NCBI RefSeq assembly: GCF_024346375.1
Contig: NZ_JAGQCV010000005.1
Coordinates: 168,822-232,821 of the forward strand
DNA from: Synechococcus sp. ATX 2A4
GTDB taxonomy: Bacteria; Cyanobacteriota; Cyanobacteriia; PCC-6307; Cyanobiaceae
Direction of reading: 5' to 3'
Length of the DNA: 64,000 bases
Within the stretch, counting starts at the first letter, position 1, and each line of letters begins with the position of its first letter. Positions 47,728 through 55,367 of the stretch are shown here, piece after piece. The notes under the pieces were generated by a model. That model was not told where the DNA came from. It did no database searches and was given only the letters and a program-made list of their open reading frames with translations. The position numbers and the translations under genes are program-made.

Positions 47728-49041
47728 TCACGGCGCGGGTCCTTTCAGCCAGCGGCGCGCTTCCACCAGGGCCTCCTCGCTGCTCTTCAGGCGGCCGAAG
47801 GCGCGCTCGATCGTCAGGTGGGCGAGCAGTTCGCCCAGCCGCCGTGACGGGGCCAGTCCCAGCCGCTGCTGCAGTTCCTTGCCGTCGAGCGGCGGCCTCG
47901 GGTGAAAGAGCGGGTCACCCGGCTCGCGCCAGCGCGGCAGCCATGCCCGCGCAAACGGCAGCGGCAGCATGAGCAGCAGGGCGGGCAGGTCGTGGTCCAC
48001 TTCGCGGTGAAAGTGCACCTGCTCCCGTTCCGTGGCGAAGGGCTTGGCGGGATCCCCGGTCCCGCCTGCCCCCTGCAGCTGCGCCCGCCAACTGCGCAGC
48101 TGCCCGCAGCGCCGCTGCAGCGCGCGGCTGGCATGCAGCCGCCCCCAGCTGGCGGCATCGAGCAGCGTGGCCAGGCGCGCCAGGGGCAGGGCCGCGAGCG
48201 CTTCGTCTTCGCTCAGACCCCGGGCTTCGGCCGCGGCCGGGGTGATCTGCCTCAGCGCTGCTCCGCCTGCTGCCTTGACGGCGGTGGCGGCTCCCTCGCC
48301 AACCGGCGCCGGCCGGCACCAGGCGTCCAGCAGGCCGGTCGCCTGCACCCGGGCCAACCCCTCGCCTCCGCCTGCGCACGCCGCCAGCTTCTCCAGCTCC
48401 ACCCGCACGCGCTCCGGTGCCACCTGATCGATCCGGCGGTGATGGCGCCGGATCCAGGCTTCGCTGGTGGCGTCGAGGCGGAATCCCAACTCCGCAGCCA
48501 GCCGCTCGCCCCGCAGCAGTCGCAGCGGATCGTCCAGCAGGTTCTGCTCGCTCACGGCCCGGATCAGCCCCGCCGCCAGGTCGGCCAGGCCGCCGCTCGG
48601 GTCGAGCAGCTCGCTGCCCGCCGGCAGGGGCAGGGCCAGGGCATTGAGGCGGAAATCACGGCGCAGCAGATCGGTGGCCAGATCCGCCCCGGCCTGGCGG
48701 GCCAGATCCACGCTCCAGCCGCGGATCACCAGCCGGGCGATCGAGCGCTCCCGATCCAGCACCACGCAGCGCCCACCGTGCTCCCGGCTCAGCCGCTCGC
48801 CCAGGGCGATGGCCTCCACTGGCACCACCAGATCCAGGTCGGGCCGCTCCCCCAGCCGCCCGAGCAGGCCATCGCGCACGGCGCCACCCACCAGGGCGGT
48901 GCCTGCCGGGAAGGCCGCCGCCGGCACCGGCCAGCGTTCCATCGCCAGGCGGCTGCGCAGCAGAGCCGTGGCGGCGGCCAGATCCGCAGGCCCGCTGGCC
49001 TGGCCCGCCAGAATGGGGGGATTCGGAGACCACTCAGGCAT
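47728..49041 (-). CDS. cca: tRNA nucleotidyltransferase/poly(A) polymerase family
   Basis: A 437-residue class II nucleotidyltransferase. The head domain shows ALVGGAVRDGLLGR (Gly-Gly-Ser-like motif A), DLDLVV (metal aspartates) and motif around RLVIRGWSVDLA, RRDFRLNALAL (motif B) and DPLRLLRGERLAAELGFRL (motif C), the full set for CCA-adding enzymes and bacterial poly(A) polymerases. The tRNA-Asn in the window lacks encoded CCA, so a CCA enzyme is needed. The C-terminal domain is less conserved. The ATG at 49041 shares CATG with the ycf34 start; a second ATG lies at 49047. Confidence 0.88.
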   Translation of the reverse strand: MPEWSPNPPILAGQASGPADLAAATALLRSRLAMERWPVPAAAFPAGTALVGGAVRDGLLGRLGERPDLDLVVPVEAIALGERLSREHGGRCVVLDRERSIARLVIRGWSVDLARQAGADLATDLLRRDFRLNALALPLPAGSELLDPSGGLADLAAGLIRAVSEQNLLDDPLRLLRGERLAAELGFRLDATSEAWIRRHHRRIDQVAPERVRVELEKLAACAGGGEGLARVQATGLLDAWCRPAPVGEGAATAVKAAGGAALRQITPAAAEARGLSEDEALAALPLARLATLLDAASWGRLHASRALQRRCGQLRSWRAQLQGAGGTGDPAKPFATEREQVHFHREVDHDLPALLLMLPLPFARAWLPRWREPGDPLFHPRPPLDGKELQQRLGLAPSRRLGELLAHLTIERAFGRLKSSEEALVEARRWLKGPAP

Positions 49042-49291
49042 GTGCATCTGCGTGGATTGCCACTGGGTGGACCGCTGCCAGGCCTATCACGCGGTGGAGC
49101 GCCAGCACGGTGTGGAGCACCTTGCCGCTGCCCCCGACTTCCGCCCGATCGAACCGCGCATCCACGTGCAGGTGCTGGACCTGCCGGAGAACCGCGTGGG
49201 CGTTGAATGGGATGTGCGTTCCTGCGCCAGCTTCACGGCCGAGCCCGGCCGTTGGCAACGGCTGCGCCCCCTGGCGGCGGTACCGCGGTGA
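49040..49291 (+). CDS. ycf34: Ycf34
   Basis: An 83-residue protein beginning MCICVDCHWVDRCQAYHAVE, with four cysteines in the first 13 residues, the Ycf34 signature. Ycf34 binds an iron-sulfur cluster and is needed for normal photosynthetic electron transport in cyanobacteria. The rest (FRPIEPRIHVQVLDL and SCASFTAEPGRWQRLRPL) is also typical. The start is divergent from cca with shared CATG; the stop overlaps the tsaB start. Confidence 0.93.
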   Translation: MCICVDCHWVDRCQAYHAVERQHGVEHLAAAPDFRPIEPRIHVQVLDLPENRVGVEWDVRSCASFTAEPGRWQRLRPLAAVPR

Positions 49292-49932
49292 CAGGAGTTC
49301 CTGCATGGAGGCTGGCCCTGCACAGCAGCAGCGAGGTGCTGGGGGTGGCGCTGCAGTCGCTGCTGGAGCCGGAGGCGCCGCCCTTGATCCGCACTTTCCC
49401 ATTGGGCCGCCGGCTCTCCAACGATCTGCTCGCCTGCGTGGAGGAGGTGCTGCCGGCCTCCAGCTGGCCGCAGCTGGCACGGTTGGCGGTGGCCACCGGG
49501 CCCGGTGGCTTCACCGGCACCCGGCTCACCGTGGTGCTGGCCCGCACGTTGGCCCAGCAGCTGGCCCTTCCCCTTGATGGTGTCAGCAGTTTCCTGCTGG
49601 TGGCGAGGCGCCTGTGGCAGGCCGGGGAGCCGCTGACGACCGCTGATCCGTTCTGGCTGCTGCAGGAGCTGCCACGCCGAGGTGTGGTGGCGGGGGCTTA
49701 CGCGCTTGATGCCCACGCTCCCGGGGGGGTGGTGGAGCGCCAGCCGCCGCGCCTGTTTGCCGCCGCCGCTGCCGTGCCTCCTGGCCCGCAGCTGCCGGCG
49801 GTGGTGGAGGCCGGCGCCGATGTGGCCCAGTTGCTCGCCTTCAGCCAGGCGGCAGCGGCGGCCGGCGGGCCGGCGCCCTGGGCCACCGTGCTGCCGCTTT
49901 ACCCCACCAGTCCTGTGGGGGCGGAGGGTTGA
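49288..49932 (+). CDS. tsaB: TsaB (tRNA threonylcarbamoyladenosine synthesis)
   Basis: A 214-residue ASKHA-fold protein that scaffolds TsaD/TsaE for t6A37 of tRNAs. The family motif GPGSFTGLR appears as GPGGFTGTRLTVVLARTLAQQL; the N-terminal RLALHSSSEVLGVAL corresponds to the first strand (usually LALDTS). The C-terminal part diverges from E. coli TsaB. Starts by GTG at 49288 overlapping the ycf34 stop. The stop is immediately followed by ydcF-like gene with a TTG overlap. Confidence 0.8.
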   Translation: MTGVPAWRLALHSSSEVLGVALQSLLEPEAPPLIRTFPLGRRLSNDLLACVEEVLPASSWPQLARLAVATGPGGFTGTRLTVVLARTLAQQLALPLDGVSSFLLVARRLWQAGEPLTTADPFWLLQELPRRGVVAGAYALDAHAPGGVVERQPPRLFAAAAAVPPGPQLPAVVEAGADVAQLLAFSQAAAAAGGPAPWATVLPLYPTSPVGAEG

Positions 49933-50492
49933 AGCGCCGCCTGCTGCTGCTGACGCTGCTGGCGGCGGGCTCCCTCTGGCTGGGGCGCTCCCTGCTGGCG
50001 CCGGCGGCGGCCTCGCCCCCCCAGCTCATCCTCGTGCTGGGAGGCGATGTGAAGCGCGAGAAGGCGGCAGGGCGGTTGGCGGCCCAGTACAGCCTGCCGG
50101 TGGTGGTGAGCGGCGGCAGCAACCCGGAATACGCCCGCTGGCTGTTCGACCAGGAAGGCCTGCGGCAGCAGCAATACCGGCTGGATTACCGCGCCCACGA
50201 CACGCTCACCAACTTCACCACCGTGGTGGATGATCTGCGCCGCAGCGGCATTCGCCACGTGCTGCTGGTCACCAGCAGCGATCACATGGACCGGGCGCTG
50301 CTGGTGGGCCGGGTGGTGGCCGGCAGCCGCGGCATCCAGCTGACGCCCGTGGCGGTGCCCTGTGGGGACCACTGCTTCCCTGAGAGCCTGCCCAAGCGCT
50401 GGGGCGATGGTCTGCGGGCGGTGGTCTGGGTGCTCAGCGGGCGGGATCTGAAGAACTGGGCGCAAGCGCGGCTCGCTCAGGGCCGGGACTGA
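49929..50492 (+). CDS. YdcF-family (DUF218) protein
   Basis: A 187-residue protein with an N-terminal signal/anchor segment (LLLLTLLAAGSLWLG) and a DUF218 domain: LILVLGGDVKREKAAGRLA, LPVVVSGGSNPEYARWL, AHDTLTNFTTVVDDL and HVLLVTSSDHMDRALLV. The DUF218 family includes SanA and ElyC, linked to envelope integrity and peptidoglycan; the exact function here is unknown. TTG start overlaps the tsaB stop. Its last 59 bases overlap the opposing plsC gene, the longest such overlap in the window. Confidence 0.82.
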   Translation: MKRRLLLLTLLAAGSLWLGRSLLAPAAASPPQLILVLGGDVKREKAAGRLAAQYSLPVVVSGGSNPEYARWLFDQEGLRQQQYRLDYRAHDTLTNFTTVVDDLRRSGIRHVLLVTSSDHMDRALLVGRVVAGSRGIQLTPVAVPCGDHCFPESLPKRWGDGLRAVVWVLSGRDLKNWAQARLAQGRD

Positions 50493-51159
50493 TCAGGCCC
50501 TCGTTCAGCAAGGCATTGATCTGGTCCTGGCAGGCCTGGGTGGTGGCCAGCAGGTCTTCGCGGCGGCGCGAGGCGGGTGGCGGAATCGGCTGGCCGATGC
50601 GGATATGGATCGGCACCAGGCGCGGCCAGCTGCGGCCTACCCCCATGGCCCGGTGGCTGTTGACGATCGCCACCGGCAACAGCGGCACCCCGGCCCGTGC
50701 CGCCAGCAGGGCCGCGCCTGCCTGGGGCTGGTTCACGCGGCCGTTCTGCTGGCGGGTGCCATCAATAAACACGCCGGTGGCCCACCCCTGGGCCAGCCGT
50801 GCCGTGGCAACCCGAATGGCTTCGCGATCGCTGGCGCCCCGCTGCACCGGGTAGGCCCCGCAAGCGCGGATGATCGGGCCCAGCAGGGGAACCCGGAACA
50901 GCTCCGCCTTCGCCATGAAGGCCACCGGGCGGCCCAGGGCGTGGCCCAGCAGCGGCGGGTCGAAGTGGGAGCCGTGGTTGGCCACCACCACCAGGGCCCC
51001 CTCCGTGGGCACGTTGCGATTGCCGTTGGTGCGCCCGCGGAACAGGATCCGGTAGAGCGGAAACACCAGCAGATAGCTGATCACCCGGTAGGTGAGGCTG
51101 GGGCGGGGGGTCAGCAGCGCCAGCGGATCGGAGGGGGCCAGCGCCACGGATTCGCTCAA
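50434..51159 (-). CDS. plsC: 1-acyl-sn-glycerol-3-phosphate acyltransferase
   Basis: A 241-residue membrane-bound acyltransferase making phosphatidic acid. The catalytic HX4D is in VVANHGSHFDPPLLG, the substrate loop in FIDGTRQQNGRVNQPQAGAALLAARAGVPLLPVAIV with the EGTR-like motif appearing as DGTR. An N-terminal hydrophobic segment (VISYLLVFPLYRILF) fits membrane association. The TTG at 51159 overlaps the fabD stop by four bases (TTGA), so the two are coupled. Confidence 0.9.
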   Translation of the reverse strand: MSESVALAPSDPLALLTPRPSLTYRVISYLLVFPLYRILFRGRTNGNRNVPTEGALVVVANHGSHFDPPLLGHALGRPVAFMAKAELFRVPLLGPIIRACGAYPVQRGASDREAIRVATARLAQGWATGVFIDGTRQQNGRVNQPQAGAALLAARAGVPLLPVAIVNSHRAMGVGRSWPRLVPIHIRIGQPIPPPASRRREDLLATTQACQDQINALLNEGLISPGPERAALAPSSSDPAR

Positions 51160-52064
51160 AGCGCCAGGTCCGCCGCCGCGCCGATCTGGGCGGTGGTGAG
51201 GTCGGGGACTGCCCGGCGCAGCAGGCCGCTCAGCACGTTGCCTGGGCCGATCTCCACCACGGTGTCGATCGCCAGCCGCGGGAACTGATCCATGGTTTCG
51301 CGCCAGCGCACCCCTGTGACCATCTGCTCGCTCAGGCGCTCCTTGAGCAGGGCGCCATCGGTGGCTGGCGTGGGATCGGTGTTGCTCAGCACTGGAATCG
51401 CCGCATGGGCGAACGGTACCTGCTCCAGCAGGTGACGGAAGGCGGCGGCGGCCTCGGCCATGAAAGGGGAATGGAAGGCCCCTGACACGGCCAGGGGGAT
51501 TGCCCGCTTGCAGCTGATGCTCTGGCACAGGGCCTGCACCGCCTCAGAGCTGCCGGAGAGCACCACCTGGGAGGCGCTGTTGTCGTTGGCGATCACCACC
51601 CCTTCGCTGGCAGCGATGCGCTCGTCCAGTTCCGCCCGGTCGAAGCCGATCACGGCGGTCATCGAGCCGCCACCGGCAGTGGCCATCAGTTCACTGCGCT
51701 GCCGCATCAGGGCCAGGCCCGCCTCAAGGTCGAAGACACCGGCGGCGTAGAGCGCCACCAGCTCCCCGAGGCTGTGGCCGGCCACCAGGTGGGCGCTGCG
51801 GCCCATCTCCTTGAGGGCATCCACCAGCAGGCTTTCGAGCACGAACAGGGCCAGCTGGCTGTTGCGGGTGTCGTTCAGGTCGGCGGGCGCCTGGGGATCC
51901 CTGAGCGGTTCACCGGCGCAGATCGCCAGCAGATCCCTGCCCAGCAGCTCCGAGGCGGCGGAAAATCGCGCGCGCGCCCCAGGCAGTTCGAGCAGATCCC
52001 CCACCATTCCCAGCTTCTGCGATCCCTGGCCGGGAAACACCCAGGCAATGCCCATCCTGTTCAC
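51156..52064 (-). CDS. fabD: Malonyl CoA-acyl carrier protein transacylase
   Basis: A 302-residue enzyme that loads malonate onto ACP. Motifs: WVFPGQGSQKLGMVGDL, VAGHSLGELVALYAAG (Ser nucleophile in GHSLGE), MRQRSELM and the catalytic His in VSGAFHSPFM. Starts with GTG at 52064 or ATG 52055 (MGIAWVFPG). Third gene of plsX-fabH-fabD-plsC, all in the same orientation. Confidence 0.95.
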   Translation of the reverse strand: MNRMGIAWVFPGQGSQKLGMVGDLLELPGARARFSAASELLGRDLLAICAGEPLRDPQAPADLNDTRNSQLALFVLESLLVDALKEMGRSAHLVAGHSLGELVALYAAGVFDLEAGLALMRQRSELMATAGGGSMTAVIGFDRAELDERIAASEGVVIANDNSASQVVLSGSSEAVQALCQSISCKRAIPLAVSGAFHSPFMAEAAAAFRHLLEQVPFAHAAIPVLSNTDPTPATDGALLKERLSEQMVTGVRWRETMDQFPRLAIDTVVEIGPGNVLSGLLRRAVPDLTTAQIGAAADLAL

Positions 52065-52130
52065 CTTGAACCGCAGCCGAGATTACGGCGACGCCTTGCG
52101 CCACCCAGGCCGCCCCCAGGCTGGTTCTGC

Positions 52131-53162
52131 TCAGAGGGCGGGGCCGCTCCAGCGGAGCAGGGCTGCCCCCCAGCTCAGCCCGGCACCGAAGCCACTGCTG
52201 GCGATCAGATGGCCGGGCTGGATGCGGCCATCACGCACCGCCTCATCGAGCATCAGCGGGATTGTGGCGGCAGAGGTGTTTCCGTAGGCCGCCAGGTTGC
52301 TCAGCACCCGCGCGTTGGGGATGGCGAAACGCTGGGCCACCGCATCGAGGATGCGCTGGTTGGCCTGGTGGAGCAACAGCCAGTCGAGCTCGGCAGCGGC
52401 GGTGCCGGTGGCCGCCAGCAGCTCCTGCAGCACCGCCGGCACTTCCTTGACAGCGAACTTGTAGACCTCCTGGCCGTTCATGTGGATCGGCGCGAAGCCG
52501 CCGCGCTGGGCCGTGTGGCCGTCGAGCAGCACTTGGCGCTCCTCCCGTTGCGCCAGCGTCAGGCAGGCGGCCCGCCGGCCGTCAGAGCGCATGCGGAAGC
52601 CCAGCAGGCCATCGCGCTCGCCGTCGCAGGCTTCCACGGCGACGGCGGCGGCGGCGTCGCCGAACAGCACGCAGGTGCGCCGGTCGTCCCAGTCGACCCA
52701 GCGGCTGAGCTGGTCGGCCCCGATCACCAGCACCTTGCGCGCACTGCCGGCGCGGATGTACTGCGCTGCGGTGATCAGGGCGAAGAGAAAGCCGCTGCAG
52801 GCGGCCGTGAGATCGAAGGCCACGGCGTTGGTGGCCCCCAGGCCCGCCTGCACCCGCGGGGCGGTGCCGAACAGGTCGTCTGGGCTGGAGGTGGCCAGCA
52901 GGATCAGATCCACTGAATCCGCCGACCAGCCGGCGTGAGCGAGGGCGGAGCGGGCCGCGGCGGTGGCCATCGAAGTGACCGTTTCCGTGGGCCCGGCCAC
53001 CCGGCGCGCCGCGATGCCGGTGCGGCTGCGGATCCATTCGTCGTTGGTGTCGACGCGCTGGCTCAGCGCGTCATTGCTGACGATCAGAGCGGGGAGCGAG
53101 CTGCCGCATCCCACCAGCGCCATGCCTGCGCCCATCCGGCCAAGCGCCACCGACTCACCCAC
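52131..53162 (-). CDS. fabH: Beta-ketoacyl-ACP synthase III
   Basis: A 343-residue condensing enzyme that starts fatty acid synthesis from acetyl-CoA and malonyl-ACP. Active-site residues: Cys in FDLTAACSGFLFAL, His in LLLHQANQRILDAV and Asn in LAAYGNTSAATIPLML. The N-terminal VDTNDEWIRSRTGIAARR is typical. It starts 12 bases after the plsX stop. Length, motifs and operon fit FabH. Confidence 0.96.
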   Translation of the reverse strand: MGESVALGRMGAGMALVGCGSSLPALIVSNDALSQRVDTNDEWIRSRTGIAARRVAGPTETVTSMATAAARSALAHAGWSADSVDLILLATSSPDDLFGTAPRVQAGLGATNAVAFDLTAACSGFLFALITAAQYIRAGSARKVLVIGADQLSRWVDWDDRRTCVLFGDAAAAVAVEACDGERDGLLGFRMRSDGRRAACLTLAQREERQVLLDGHTAQRGGFAPIHMNGQEVYKFAVKEVPAVLQELLAATGTAAAELDWLLLHQANQRILDAVAQRFAIPNARVLSNLAAYGNTSAATIPLMLDEAVRDGRIQPGHLIASSGFGAGLSWGAALLRWSGPAL

Positions 53163-53174
53163 GGTTCGGCTCAG

Positions 53175-54488
53175 TCAACCACAGGCAGGAACGGACCTCT
53201 CCTCGCTGCTGAGCTTGTGCAGATCGTCCATCACCCCATGGCTGGCGGCCAGGTGCGCCAGCCGCAGCGCGCTGACCACCGACAGCGCTTTGCTGCTGCC
53301 ATGGCCGATCACGCAGACCCCATTGACGCCGAGCAGCAGGGCGCCGCCGTGCTCGGCATGGTCAAGGCGTTTCTTGATCCGTACCAGATTGCTGCGCAGG
53401 AAGGCCGAGCCCACCTTGCCGCGCCTGCCCCGGGGCAGCTCCGCCCGCAGCACGTCGAGCAGCACGCTGCCCACCGATTCCAGAAACTTGAGCAGCACGT
53501 TGCCGGTGTAGCCGTCGCAGACCACCACATCGAAGCGGCCGGAGAGGACATCGCGGCCTTCGCAGTTGCCGGCGAAGCGCAGCCGTTTCTCGGCGGCGAG
53601 CAGGGCGTAGGCCTTGAGGGTGAGCTCATTGCCCTTGCAGGCTTCCTCGCCGATGTTGAGAAGACCGATGCGGGGCTGGGGGATGCCAAGCACGTCGCGG
53701 CTGTAGATGCTGCCCAGCAGGGCGAACTGCTGCAGGTACACCGCCTTGCAGTCCATGTTGGCGCCCACATCGAGCACCAGCACCTGTCGGCCCGGATCCT
53801 TGGTGGGGAAGAGAGCGCCGATGGCGGGGCGGTCGATGCCCTTGAGGCGGCTGAGCCGGAAGATCGCCGAGGCCATCACGGCACCGGAGTTGCCGGCGGA
53901 ATACACCGCCGCAGCCTCACCGCTTTTGACCAGATCCATGGCCATGTTGATGCTGGCGTCGCGCTTGCGGCGCACCACCGTGGCCTCCTCGTCCATGCCC
54001 ACCGAAGGGCCGCTGGCCACGAGCTGCAGCAGTCCGGCCTGCAGGCTCTCGCGCAGGCCGTCTTCCAGGTTCAGGGCGGCCGCAGCCTGCTGCACCGCCG
54101 CGGCTTCGGCCACGAAGCGGATCTTCACCGGCAGGCAGCGCACGGCCGCCAGGCAGCCTTCCAGGATCGGGCCGGGGGCGTGATCCCCCCCCATGCCGTC
54201 GACCGCCATCCAGATGCGGTCACGGTCGCGGATCGGACCGGACCCATCGCCACCAGCCTGCAGTCGGCGGCGGGGATAGCTCATCAGCGGCTGCAGCACC
54301 GTGCCGGCCACCGATCCCGCCATGGTGCCGGCGGAAGACGCCACCGAACCGGCGGCGGAGGCCATGGAGCCGGCCACCGAGGCGGCGGCGGAAGCGGCGG
54401 AAGCGGCGGTGCTGGCTGAGGAAGTGGCCGTGTCCACCAGGCTTGTGACCGTCGCATTGCGGCGATACCAGACCACCAGCCGGCGCAT
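53175..54488 (-). CDS. plsX: Phosphate acyltransferase PlsX with extended N terminus
   Basis: A 437-residue acyltransferase that makes acyl phosphate from acyl-ACP for PlsY. The core begins WMAVDGMGGDHAPGPILEG, with ATVVRRKRDASINMAMDLV, VYSAGNSGAVMA and FDVVVCDGYTGNVLLKFLE. About 80 residues before the core are unusual: a basic start (MRRLVVWYRRN) and an Ala/Ser/Gly/Val-rich, repetitive stretch. Classical PlsX starts near the core. I chose the ATG at 54488; the TTG at 54548 is an alternative that would overlap rpaB. First of the lipid gene run. Confidence 0.92.
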   Translation of the reverse strand: MRRLVVWYRRNATVTSLVDTATSSASTAASAASAAASVAGSMASAAGSVASSAGTMAGSVAGTVLQPLMSYPRRRLQAGGDGSGPIRDRDRIWMAVDGMGGDHAPGPILEGCLAAVRCLPVKIRFVAEAAAVQQAAAALNLEDGLRESLQAGLLQLVASGPSVGMDEEATVVRRKRDASINMAMDLVKSGEAAAVYSAGNSGAVMASAIFRLSRLKGIDRPAIGALFPTKDPGRQVLVLDVGANMDCKAVYLQQFALLGSIYSRDVLGIPQPRIGLLNIGEEACKGNELTLKAYALLAAEKRLRFAGNCEGRDVLSGRFDVVVCDGYTGNVLLKFLESVGSVLLDVLRAELPRGRRGKVGSAFLRSNLVRIKKRLDHAEHGGALLLGVNGVCVIGHGSSKALSVVSALRLAHLAASHGVMDDLHKLSSEERSVPACG

Positions 54489-54528
54489 CGCCCGGCTGGG
54501 TTTGGGGCGGCGTTGTCTCAGTTCTGAA

Positions 54529-55275
54529 TCAGAGTCCTTCGGAGGCAACGGCTTCCACGATGCGCTGGAACAGGTAACCCGTACCCCGTGCGGTGAGGAT
54601 CAGCTCGGGGTTGGCTGGATCATCTTCCAGTTTGGAACGCAGCCGCGAAATGTGGACATCCACCACCCGGGTATCCACGTGACGCTCGGGGGTATAGCCC
54701 CAGACCTCCTTGAGGATCTCGCCGCGGCTGAAGGGCTCGCCCGAACGGCTGACCAGCAGCTCCAGCAGGCTGAACTCCATGCCGGTGAGGCGGATGCGCT
54801 CTTCGCCCCGGTACACCTGGCGCTTGTTGGTGTCGATGCGCAGCTCGTTGACCTGGATCACCCCGGAGTTGGGGATGCCCACCACCTGCTCCTTCTCCAC
54901 CCGGCGCAGCACGCAGCGGATGCGGGCCTCCAGCTCCTTCGGGCTGAAGGGCTTCACCACGTAATCGTCGGCGCCGAGCTCCAGGCCGGTGATGCGGTCG
55001 GCCACATCGCCCAGGGCGGTGAGCATCACGATCGGCACATCGGATTCCTTGCGGAGCTCCTGGCAGACGCCGTAGCCGTCGAGCTTGGGCATCATGACGT
55101 CGAGCACCACCAGATCCGGGTTGGAGTGGCGGAAGGCTTCGAGCGCTTCCACGCCGTCACAGGCGGTGACGACGTCGTAGCCGATCATCGTGAGGCGGGT
55201 TTCGAGAATCCTGCGGATACTGGCCTCGTCGTCAACGACCAGGATGGTTTCCTTGGCGGAGGAGGAAGCCGTCAT
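54529..55275 (-). CDS. rpaB: Response regulator RpaB
   Basis: A 248-residue OmpR-type regulator that binds HLR1 sites and controls high-light genes and photosystem genes. The receiver domain starts KETILVVDDEASIRRILE with phosphoacceptor D59 in LVVLDVMMPKLDGYG and continues GADDYVVKPFSPKELEAR; the winged HTH ends with HVDTRVVDVHISRLRSKLE and ILTARGTGYLFQ. The sequence is nearly that of RpaB in other cyanobacteria. I use the ATG at 55275 (MTASSSAKET) rather than the upstream frame start at 55299. plsX follows 40 bases downstream. Confidence 0.95.
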   Translation of the reverse strand: MTASSSAKETILVVDDEASIRRILETRLTMIGYDVVTACDGVEALEAFRHSNPDLVVLDVMMPKLDGYGVCQELRKESDVPIVMLTALGDVADRITGLELGADDYVVKPFSPKELEARIRCVLRRVEKEQVVGIPNSGVIQVNELRIDTNKRQVYRGEERIRLTGMEFSLLELLVSRSGEPFSRGEILKEVWGYTPERHVDTRVVDVHISRLRSKLEDDPANPELILTARGTGYLFQRIVEAVASEGL

Positions 55276-55367
55276 GGTTGAGCCGGCCCGGGTACACAAG
55301 TCCTGACCACTGAACTGGCCAGAGGGGCAGCAAATTCACCCAACGCCACCATTCTTCACACACCACC

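Noticed and set aside
52935..54419. 494-codon open frame antisense to plsX
   Set aside because: Same shadow composition; plsX motifs are unmistakable on the other strand.
54340..54430. GC-rich repeat in plsX considered as a non-coding tandem repeat
   Set aside because: It is in frame within plsX and is better described as a low-complexity protein segment.
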